NCBI GenBank assembly: GCA_004352715.1
Contig: SCFE01000101.1
Coordinates: 344,527 to 408,526 of the forward strand
Length of the DNA stretch: 64,000 bases
Reading direction: 5' to 3'
Source of the DNA: Hofstenia miamia
Lineage: Eukaryota; Xenacoelomorpha; Acoela
The position numbers and the translations under genes were made by a program. Of the stretch, positions 34,221-64,000 are shown piece by piece. A model generated the notes under the pieces. It made no database searches. It was not told the origin of the DNA and saw only the letters and a list, made by a program, of their open reading frames with translations. Numbering within the stretch: position 1 is the stretch's first letter; the number at the start of each line of letters is the position of its first letter.

Positions 34221-36361
34221 TAGGGTTCAGATAATTATGCACTAAAAAACCTGCAAATATGCATGCAAATATTATGTTAAAATTGCCTAAATATGCAATT
34301 AAATATGCACTTACAGAAAATAGCTTATTCTATAACCATGTACCATAGGTACTTGTTATAACAAAAATACCGAACTTCCAAGTATTTTAATACGTGTAAT
34401 TAAAACGTGAAGAGTGTCAATATCTACAAATCAGAGTTGCACTTTATAACAATGTGATGTCACAGACTTTGAAAATTGAATTTACGTCTATTGTCAGATA
34501 AAATATTTTTGTATTCAGAAAATACTCGTTCAATGTCACATGATACCACAGGTGCATCTTTGAGACGCATTAAGTCTGAAAGTTTGAATACCTCAAGACT
34601 TTCGGTCTATCTCAGCAGCAACTTACCATAGCCTTCATTTTTCTTCAATACATGTGAGAATTTTTCTATTATTTCCGGATCAGTATTTTTCAATTTATTC
34701 TTTATTCCCTCTATTACTTCAAGACTTTCGTTTAGTGGTAATCCTCTTTCCTACAGATTCAAAATTGCTCTTGAAATGCAAGAATAATTTGTAGAAATAT
34801 GAACTAGAGACTCACGAATTCTTTCCAAGTTGAATAGATACTGACCACGACGAATACAAGCAGCATCTAAAGCATCTAACTATCGATCACAGTTTTAATG
34901 GCTTCAAAATGCTCGGCATAATAAACGACGGCATCAATCCATTTACCCCATCGCGTGACAACAGATGGTGGAAGGGGTATGTTGTCTGCCAACTCTGTAA
35001 ATTTTACCCGTCTGCATGGAGCTTTGGTGAATATTTTCTTGATGTTAGCAATTAAATGGTTGATATCAGGGTATTTTGACCTGATGAGCTCCGACACTCG
35101 ATGTAGGCCATGACAAACACACGTAACGTGAATAATTTTCGGATACAAAATTCGTAATCCATTCATGGCCTTACCCATAAAGAGCAGCATCTGTGCAGAC
35201 TAAAAGAATGTTTTCATGCAAAAAATTCGAAGGCCACAGTAATATCACAGAGTTATTGAAGAAGGCCGCGATTGTTGAATGGTTAACCTTTTCAAGAACA
35301 TCAACCGTTAGAAGATATCTGTTACTTACTCCAAATATTCCGAAAACAAAGTTTACAACACAGCGCTATTCGACATCAGTCGTTTCATCCAAAGAAATCC
35401 ATATGAATTTTTCGTTTGCTTTTTGTCGTATTTTCTCTAACATTTCCTGATGCAAGACTGCCACGTAGTTCTTCCTCAATGTCGATTCATCTGGGATATT
35501 TTTANTATTGAAGAAGGTCGCGATTGTTGAATGGTTAACCTTTTCAAGAACATCAACCATTAGAAGATATCTGTTACTTTCTCCAAATATTCCGAAAACA
35601 AAGTTTACAATACAGCACTGTTTGACATCAGTCATTTCATCCAAAGAAACCCATATGAACTTTTAGTTTGCTTTTTGTCGTATTTTCTCTAACATTTCCT
35701 GATGCAAGACTGCCACATAGTTCTTCATCAATGTCGATTCATCTGGGATATCTTTACCTGTATATGTTGTCAGAAACTGTCTGAGTACCTTATTTTGCAG
35801 TTTGCCAAGAGGTATATTGGCTGCAATGAAGGCCTGGCACAAGTCTGAATTGAAAACCGAGCGACTGGGTCCAGGTTGTAGAGATGTGAGAAGGCTTTGC
35901 TGTGGAGTTCCAATTTTCGTAGGTGATTGTGCTTCGCGGTTTGGAGATGCTGTGTAACTTGAAACTTTTTATCAGCAGTTATGTTGGTCTCACGGTATTT
36001 GCAGAATAATACACGTCCATCTGTAGAAAATTCCTCGTAATCAGCCGCGTATCGTCGAAGACGTTTTTTGCCCGTTTTTCCTTTGGCATTTTGTTCACCG
36101 TCGCCGACGCTAATACTTCGCAATATGACAAATTCTGGTTTTCAACGTTACTCGTCGGCATGATTCATTCCAGTCATTCGCCTGATTGGATGAACCACAG
36201 AGGTCGGATTCTTAGTGTAGAGGAAATATACAAATTGACAGGAAATATGCAATCGATTACATATTTTTTGGAAATATGCATTTAAGGAAAATGCGTAAAA
36301 AATTCTTGAAAATATGCATTTGCATATGCACGTATGCAAATGCATAATTATCCGAACCCTA
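34221..36361 (-). mobile_element. hAT transposon, copy 2, with internal duplicated join
   Basis: Ends TAGGGTTCAGATAATTATGC (34221) and its inverse at 36361 match those of copy 1. The putative 8-bp target duplication (ATTATCTC / GTTATTAG) is poor. The element is longer than copy 1 because about 245 bp is present twice (35255-35498 and 35506-35750), on either side of a single N at 35505. It lies in the last intron of the USP gene, between exon 15 and the terminal exon. Confidence 0.88.
34445..36159 (-). pseudogene. hAT transposase, copy 2, several lesions
   Basis: Same protein as copy 1: KRLRRYAADYEEFSTDGRVL, a finger in which the second zinc Cys is now Arg (FCKYRETN), DESTLRKNYVAVLHQEMLEK, RILYPKIIHVTCVCHGLHRV and RVFSEYKNILSDNRRKF-like C-terminus. 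It shares with copy 1 the A-run shift near the start and the shift after CTDAA. It lacks the 2-base loss of copy 1. The conserved catalytic segment appears twice because of the duplicated block around the N at 35505, so the frame is not interpretable there. Confidence 0.85.
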
Positions 36362-36604
36362 GTTATTAGGCTACGGTTAGCCGTTGTGATTGGTAGTAAG
36401 AGCAATTACAAAATCACTGCGATTTTATAATTAAGTCGTCTAGCAATAGCCGTAGGCGTGCGATGCTTCAAATGTGATAGATAACATGTAACCAATCACG
36501 TAGTCTAAAAGTAACCTTAGAAGCAGCAACTCTACAGGTGTTTTTATACTGGAGTTCTTACTTTTTAAAATTATCCAATAATTTAAACAAAATAAAATTC
36601 TTAC

Positions 36605-57139
<20,535 letters not shown>

Positions 57140-58320
57140 TAAATATAAACTACCTTCACAAAATTAAACAATAATTCACTAATTTCTGTTTGTGTAGCTA
57201 TTTGACTATGTGTTAAACGTAGGTGCAAAATTTGGCAAATTGAAGAGGAGTGAATAATAAGCATGTCTTATAGATTATGTAATATTCTATTCACAGAGTG
57301 TAGATATGAACCTACATTTTAGCAAACAACTATGAAATACTAAGTTTTAGAACATTATTAAATATATCATTTGGAAATCATAAAAATGCTTCTGCTTGAA
57401 ATTTATAAAAATACTTTGCTAGTAGATTTTTTAAAACTGCTGAAGTTGCTTGCTAAATATAAAGTTTGCAAGGAATGTTTGATAAATAATGTAGAAATTA
57501 TTAGCATTTCGATGGAATTTGTTCTTACTTCATAAAAATAATTATATTTATTTTTGATTCATTTATAAATTATCACATATCCTTTGTAAAGATGTGGGTA
57601 CTTTTTGACAAGAGTGCTTTGTTAGGATTGGAAAAACACTTATTTATACCCCTTAGTGCAAAAACTTAACAAATTTTTAACAAATCCAGAGCTTAAAAGT
57701 TGAGTTCAAGTATTTATGCTTCACCTCATGTTTAAGAATTTGCAATTGATAAGGAAATTGAATGAACATAATTGATATTTTATCATAATGAGTTTGATTT
57801 TTGCAATAATAAATTACTCCTCAGAGTTGTTATATTGAGTATTGTGATTCCATAAGGATTGACTTTTTAATATTCTGAGATGCAAATACTCTCCTTAGAA
57901 TAAATATAAATGAGGCTTAGAATCACAATCATGAAAATAAAAATAAAAATTTCATTCCTTCAATTTTAAAACTTGATTATTTGCTGAGATTTGTTCTTCC
58001 CTGAATGGGTTAAACATTGCTCTTAATCTCATATAGAAATATTTGTATAAATAATGTTATATATATGAAGCTAATGAATAAAATTGAATACCACTCCACC
58101 TAGTTAATTGGATAAATCAATACATGAAGGATGAGTGTACACCAAATTTAAATATTGTTGTCAGTTCAATCAGGCAGACCATTATAAGTGGAAATTTATT
58201 TATCTATGAAACCAATGACATCACTTATGAAAACTTAAATATTACAAGGAACTATTGTGATGTCTCAAAGTATTCAGATGACCTGCACCTAATTGGTGAG
58301 ATCTTTGTAAAGGTAATTAC
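57140..58320. other. 5' flank of the USP gene, no recognised feature
   Basis: An in-frame TAA lies nine codons upstream of the proposed ATG. A+T-rich sequence follows; no promoter motif can be chosen with confidence. A 71-codon plus-strand frame at 58124-58339 contains VSKYSDDLHLIGEI but matches no family I can name. Confidence 0.4.
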
Positions 58321-59330
58321 ATTTAATCCCAAAAATTAAAATGCCAAAGAAATAAATAACCAAATACTTATGACATAAAAGAGCAAACAATTAAAACACC
58401 AAAAAATAAAATCCCAAAGAAATATAATGCCAAATCTAAATAAAATGCCAAAGAATTAAAATACCAAAAGTGAAAATGCCAAAGAATTAAAATACCAAAA
58501 GTGAAAATNNNNNNNNNNNNNNNNNNNNNNNNNNNNNNNNNNNNNNNNNNNNNNNNNNNNNNNNNNNNNNNNNNNNNNNNNNNNNNNNNNNNNNNNNNNN
58601 NNNNNNNNNNNNNNNNNNNNNNNNNNNNNNNNNNNNNNNNNNNNNNNNNNNNNNNNNNNNNNNNNNNNNNCTACCTTAAATAAGTTTACCTTGTAAAATC
58701 ATTTTTGAGACTTTTCACAATATTTGCATTCTGTAAAGTGCATAAGATAAAAAAATAATTTTCCTAAATTGCATAAATCAGATACATGTATTATACAAAC
58801 TCTATTGAAATTCTAAAAAAATTCCAATTAGGGATATATTTAATCACATTACAATTAACTAACGCCTTTGTTTAAGTATGACAGCTTTTAAAACAAGTCA
58901 TAAAAATGAATAAATTTCACTATAAAAGTATATTTATGCAAATCAATATTTTTTATTAAATAGTAATCTTTTGTACATAAATATATATTGCACTCCTTGT
59001 AATATGATTAAAATGCAAAGGTCATGAAATAATTTGATATTACACCCTCATGTAGCGTGTTACTATTTAGCACAACCAAATTCTATAAACAACACTCTGA
59101 TTGGAGTGCCACATTTGAATTTGATTGCCTTCCCTTAATTTGGTATTTTAATTCTTTGGGATTTTCACTTTTGCTATTTTAATTCTTTGGCATTTTCGCT
59201 GTTTGGTATTTTAAATCTTTGGCATTTTATTTCTGTCTGTTTTTGATCTTTTATTTCTTTGGTATTTTCATTATTTGGGATTAAAATTTATGGATTATAA
59301 TTTTTTGTGTTTTAATTTTTGGCCTTCTCT
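58321..59330. repeat. Inverted arrays of an AATTAAAATGCCAAAG-like unit
   Basis: The left arm (58321-58508) is a loose tandem array of AATTAAAATGCCAAAG, AATTAAAATACCAAAAGTG and similar words. The right arm (about 59133-59330) is the same array in reverse complement (CTTTGGCATTTT, TTTGGTATTTTAATT). They enclose about 620 bp including a 162-N gap, and could form a fold-back structure. No transposase or target duplication seen. Confidence 0.7.
58509..58670. other. Assembly gap (162 N) inside the inverted arrays
   Basis: The left edge is the tandem array AAAGTGAAAAT, so the gap is probably more of the same repeat. Confidence 0.9.
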
Positions 59331-59748
59331 TTCTAAACCCTTTGTAAATAGTTCAGAAGAGACCTAAAGTACAGTACAAAGATTTTTTCTATTTTTTTAA
59401 CAATTCTACATCATCAATTACAAAAAATCATAAAACTATTTACACAATTAGCATAAGCAAAGTTAAGTAGAATGCATTAAAGTGAAAACATAAACTAGAG
59501 TTTTCAAATAGCACACAATCAAATGATGATGAAGTTGAATTAAAATACTTCAACAACCACAACTCTATGATGGGGTTCTCACTCTGCTTCCTCCTCTCCC
59601 ATAGAAGAAAGGGACAAGCCATAAACAGATAGTTTCAAGTAGTGTAGGCAAAACAATTCTAAAACTGAACCATCCTAATGTTAACAATATTATTGTATAC
59701 ATATCACGTCAAGTCTGCATTCTAAACATATATATATATATATATATA

Positions 59749-59782
<34 letters not shown>

Positions 59783-60840
59783 TACTACTACTACTACTAT
59801 GTATATATCCTAGTGTGAATCTTTGAAAACTTTTGATGGTTTTCATTGATGTATGCTGGCATTAAGTGTATTTCACGATTAAGAGGTAATGTAGAGTCAC
59901 TCAGGGCCTACTTTTTTTCAAACTTATTATTATTGGCCCTCTGAAATGGTGTTGCATCTTTTTGACATTTTGATTCTTTGATTTGCTGCTATCTATTTGT
60001 ATCAATTTCTTTTAATCAATTATTTGAATTTTGAGTGTAGTTAATTTGATAGTGTTAGTATTTGTCCCCTCAATTTGAATTATGTGTGACTGCTCATTTT
60101 AACTTTGTGAGGGAAACTGTGCTTTGAAATTGTAAACAAGTCAGGTAGTAAGTTACAGATTTTTGTAATAAATACCAAAGCACACAATAAATTCAGCTTC
60201 CTTCTACTGTGTTTGGTCTTTTCAATTATTTATCTATAAACCCCTTTAGATTTGTTGATTAAAGATTTGTTAATGATAACTGTTGTTTAAGATCTGGCAA
60301 CAATTCAGGAGGAAACTGCACCAGGTCTGGGGCTACCAATAGCTCCTTAACAGTGACAGCCCGAATTGTGGCCACTTTAGGTTACAACTACATGTAGGGA
60401 ATAATATCTTTTATTTAATCTATTCATACATGCACTTAATAATTTACACCTTGCAAATATACTATGCTGTTGGTGAACATGAATGCACAGCAATTATTTG
60501 CCTGTTATTTATTATTTATTTACATGAGCAGAGATAAGAGAACTCTGAGATAAATTGTATATTTAGCTAGAAATTAATACTTGAGACACACAATTAGCAC
60601 CTTGGCAAGTAAGGATGGCTTCAAAGATATGGCTTTGGCATGATGCCATGTGAATTGGTCAATGCTGAAGTTCTTTTTGGAATGGAATTTCTTTATTTGT
60701 TAGGCCAAAATCAGTGAACCACCAATGTATGTTTTCTGTTGGAATGTGGGTCACACTCTTCTATGGTAGACTTTCCAAACTTTGATCTAAACTCTTGAGT
60801 TACCCAGTACCACTAGATTAGTCAGCCCTCCCCCATGATT
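59331..60840. other. Noncoding with TA and TAC microsatellites; may include an LTR
   Basis: (TA)n at about 59729-59779 followed by (TAC)n to 59801. Towards the right the base composition becomes less A+T-rich. A 5' LTR of the following retrotransposon may end near 60840, since TATATGGTGACCCTGAC there resembles the primer-binding region of Ty3/gypsy elements (TGGCGACCCCGAC), but without a second LTR this cannot be confirmed. Confidence 0.35.
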
Positions 60841-61538
60841 CTATATGGTGACCCTGACTTGATTCTGGACAAATTAGGGTGTCAGTTAAATTCTCTACTC
60901 TATTCTGTTGAAGTGTGCTGGCAAATTGATCCCTGGAGATGTACTCTGATTGCAAAGCTTGCATACATACTGAAGCAGTCATCTGATTTTTGCCTGGTGA
61001 TTGTGATATAGTGCTGAGCTGTTACTGTTTCTATATTGTACTTGGCTTTTTTCTCTTTGGTGCAAGCCAGCCAGGATAGTTGTTTCCCCTACCTGTGAAT
61101 CAACTTCAGTACTAATCAATGCATAACTTTGCCTCTTATGTTATTTTTACTGCAGTTCTGTGCTTTTGGAGCTGTCACCAAGCTTTGACGTTATTCTTAC
61201 TTGTTTTGGTTGTTACCTTGTTGTAGTCTTGTTCTTCTAGAATTTGGATTTAATACTGTACCCTACACATGCTGTTACTGTTATTAGCTTTTGTTTGTCT
61301 GAACCTGGATGGAATCCCTCTCAAATTGTTGGAATTGTTTTCTGAATTTTTCTTACTGTTTTTTTGTTGTTTCTTTTACTAAATGGAATTTAGTGTTTTA
61401 TCTCATAATGGGACTCCCACGCAGGGTCTCCCCAGTGTGAGCATTAGCAACCTGAACATTGCTCCTCACACCATTGGAATTAGTTCTATTGCTTCTCCCT
61501 TGTAATTTGATCCCTACTTTATTCCCCCAAAGACTCCA

Positions 61539-62573
61539 ATGACTCTGAAACCTCAGAACACCAAAATGGATCAACTTCACACTGCCTTGGATAAAGAAAC
61601 TAGTAAATGCCTTGCTTGTGAGCAACACCTAGATTTGCTTCAAGCTGAAATGCAAGAGCATGCCCAAGATACCCAACTGAGGAAGCACCATTTCATTGAT
61701 TTGATTAATGCTCTAGAGATCCAACTCCAGACCTTGGCAATGCCTCTGCCTACTTCTCTGCTGTGCCAGAGCAGCCTGCCTTGTTTGTTACCTCCCCTTC
61801 AGAGTATATCACTCATAGTGTTCAACAGGATGTCTGAATGTCTGTCAGAGCAAATCTCTGAAATGATTTCTGCCCGCCTTCCAAGCAGCCCCATTGTCTC
61901 TACTTGCACACCATTTACACCACAATTCATTACTCCCATTACCTCTTTCACAGCTAGAGAGCCCAACTTCACACAGTCAGTTTTGACTCAGGTTCCCATG
62001 CTGACCATGATTACTGCTCGAATTTCATCTGTGCCAAGTGCAACTCTTTTGCCTCCTACACCTGTAAATAACTGTGTTACCCCTACTGATGTGACTCCAA
62101 ATACTCCACCACAGTCATGCAATCTTTCCATGTCTGCTCTTAAGAGTGGCCAATACTGCTTGCTAACTTATTTAATTGTCATTCAATATTACCTAAATTC
62201 ACCAGAAAGTTTGACAAAATTTCTCAATCTTTTGAAGAGTGGTTCTTTCTCTTTGAACTAACCATGCAGCAGTACAATGCTACCCAAGACAGCTGCCATC
62301 ACTCAATTCCCCACATACTTTCAAGGTATCAAGTACAATCAGTACATGATGTTAGATCAAGATGTGAAGACTAGTTATCTGCTTCTTATTGGATATTTTG
62401 AGGACCATTATAAGACCCCCCATATCAAACATCAGTACAAAACACTACTTTGTGATCTCTTGTTCAAGAAATGTGATGACGTTTGCACATACATCACACA
62501 AGTAGAAAGTCTGGTTTGTCTAAGTAAACTCACCCCTGAGTATTTGAAGCATGATCTTTTTTCATACATCTGA
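61539..62573 (+). pseudogene. Ty3/gypsy gag-like region
   Basis: Starts with a coiled-coil-like stretch (MDQLHTALDKETSKCLACEQ), followed by a Pro/Thr/Ser-rich part. After a frameshift near 62160-62260 it reads FDKISQSFEEWFFLFELTMQ and then YNQYMMLDQDVKTSYLLLI and LFKKCDDVCTYITQVESLV. FEEWF...F and the later LxxxYxxP segment are typical of the Ty3/gypsy gag core. No zinc knuckle was found. Confidence 0.65.
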
Positions 62574-62689
62574 CCAGGAATGTTCTCTCAAGTCACCTGT
62601 TGGCTTAGCTACCCAGTCAAACTAGTTGGAGCACCACCTCCTAGAAAATGTGTGCATGATGTTCTGGTAATCACTTTGCTGTTGTGAAC

Positions 62690-64000
62690 TAATGTAATCC
62701 CAGTTAATATAAATGGATCCCGGGTAAATGTCACCATTGATACCACGGCCTCAGCCTTGATCATCAGCATTCCTGTTGTTCTAAGCTGTGCCTGTCACAG
62801 AATGACCATCTGCTGGATACCTTTGGAAATTCCCTCTCACTCAAAGGTCACATACCAAACCTAGAGTTACACATTTGGCAGGAACTTTTTGTTGTTGATC
62901 TAATTGTTATCAATATGTGCAGTCAACTGCTTCTGTATGACATAATTTTGAGAAATGATTTTCTTGAGCAGAATTCATGCATTATTGATTATGGTAAAAA
63001 CACCATCTCCATCAGAGAAAGTGAATGTTGGCAAGAGCTTACCACCATCCTGAGCCAAGACATCTCTTTGAGTTTTCTGAGTGTGTGATTGTGGAGCCTC
63101 ATCATTGGCAATGTGTTCCTGTCACCACCAACTCTGCTTATACTGGAGATGTTATGATTTCTGGATTTAAGGGAAACACTTCTGTGGAATTAACTTCTCA
63201 CCTAATCTCTGTCTTGTTTTGAAAGGAAAAACATGTGTTACTGTTTTAAATAGTTCTGATTCCTTAGTCAAAATAGATCCATCTCAATTGAGGCTCATTG
63301 CAACTCTGGTTCATCTGGAGTTTCAGACCACTGCCTGCTCACCAATCCTAATTGCCATCCACAATCTGGCAGAGCCAAGTGACAACATTCAGATCCCCCT
63401 TGTTAATGAGTGGACACATCTGCATCTTAGTTCTCAAGAGTGTGAGTCACTTTCCCATCTGCTCAGACAGCATTATTAGGTCTTTAATTATGGTTTGATC
63501 AGCATTGGCCAGGCAGTTGGAGAACAGCATTCCATCATAACCAAGAATGATCATCCAATTTGCTTGCCCATCAGAAGAGTACCAGAAAACCTTTGGGAGG
63601 AGTATGAAAAGATCTTAAGCAACCTCATAGAAAGTGACATTATCCAAGCTAGCAATAGCCCCTACATGGCTCCCACTGTCTTCATTAAACAGGGCAACAA
63701 GTATTGCATTTGTGTTGATTTCAGAAAGCTTAACAATATGACAGCAAAAGATGTGTACTCACTCCTGCACATCAAGGATCTCCTTTATGAAGCAAGTTGA
63801 TACAAGTTATTCAGCTGCCTCAACCTGCAATCTTACTGGCGGATGCCAATGAAGCCCACTGATACTTTGACAACTGCCTTTATAACTCCCTACAGCCTCT
63901 TCAAATGGAAATATATGGCTTTTTGGCTCTGCAACACCCCTGTGACTTTCCAGCACTATGTTATCCACGTGCTTAGAAATGATGCCAACATACTTGAACC
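62690..64000 (+). pseudogene. Ty3/gypsy pol: protease and reverse transcriptase, broken
   Basis: Protease: VNINGSRVNVTIDTTASALI, with DTTAS where an active aspartic protease has DTGAS. Later NDFLEQNSCIIDYGKNTISI is the usual protease-to-RT linker. Reverse transcriptase from 63495: HPICLPIRRVPENLWEEYEK, SDIIQASNSPYMAPTVFIKQ, CICVDFRKLNNMTAKDVYSL; a stop near 63798; then KLFSCLNLQSYWRMPMKPTD (first RT Asp changed to Asn within xxxxDLxSGYW) and TAFITPYSLFKWKYMAFWLC. The window ends before YxDD. Non-functional. Confidence 0.9.

Larger units (their letters stand above)
60841..64000 (+). mobile_element. Ty3/gypsy LTR retrotransposon, decayed, cut by the window edge
   Basis: Gag-like, protease and reverse-transcriptase regions follow each other on the plus strand with several stops and frameshifts. 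The base composition is clearly less A+T-rich than the surroundings. The integrase and 3' LTR would lie beyond 64000. Confidence 0.85.

Noticed and set aside
25692-36361. A real chromosomal inversion caused by recombination between the inverted hAT copies
   Set aside because: Possible, but a reversed contig between two placeholder gaps explains both the USP exon and the split retroelement with its target duplication, so the assembly explanation is preferred.
58124-58339. A 71-codon frame as an upstream coding exon
   Set aside because: It contains a SDDLHLIGE-like stretch but matches no family and sits beside a low-complexity repeat.

Overview
This is an A+T-rich (roughly 70% by eye) scaffold from an animal nuclear genome. 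It holds parts of at least two conserved intron-bearing genes, many dead transposable elements, poly(TA) tracts and eight runs of N. Three genes are recognisable: a Sestrin, a ubiquitin-specific protease of the USP4/11/15 type, and two exons of a PQQ-repeat protein resembling the C-terminal half of AASDH. All three are on the minus strand and all contain very short introns (ten of them, 39-43 nt), next to introns of 0.2-5 kb. This bimodal pattern suggests a derived lineage, but the sequence alone does not identify the phylum.

Layout. 0-7.9 kb: a truncated mariner-type element (17-659), noncoding DNA, then four Sestrin exons (6794-7917, minus). 8-13.1 kb: noncoding, a relic reverse transcriptase, and a nearly intact IS630/Tc1/mariner element (11773-13139). 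13-23.4 kb: tandem repeats, a Jockey/CR1-like LINE (about 16980-19999), a small MITE, and a reverse-transcriptase element with a restriction-like C-terminus, interrupted by the 3' end of a second LINE copy. 24.4-32.9 kb: one contig between two 1000-N gaps, with a hAT element, a pogo-like MITE, a Tc1 relic, and the last exon of the USP gene on the PLUS strand. 33.9-57.1 kb: the rest of the USP gene (15 exons, minus), its introns filled with a second hAT copy, a piggyBac relic, GCTCG-rich hAT MITEs, a Tc1-like element and the AASDH-like exons. 57-64 kb: noncoding DNA with an inverted repeat array, then a decayed Ty3/gypsy retrotransposon running off the right edge.

The main result is structural. 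Two independent observations say that the contig 24429-32912 is placed backwards. (1) The USP terminal exon (30286-30441) has the correct phase, acceptor site and family sequence but lies on the opposite strand from the other 15 exons. (2) The missing tail of the reverse-transcriptase element at 21.5-23.4 kb is found at 32519-32912 in reverse orientation, and its edge repeats the roughly 21-bp target site left of the nested LINE. Turning the contig round repairs both. No new defence, toxin, RNA or regulatory system was found; the interest lies in the gene structures, the misassembly and the transposon families.
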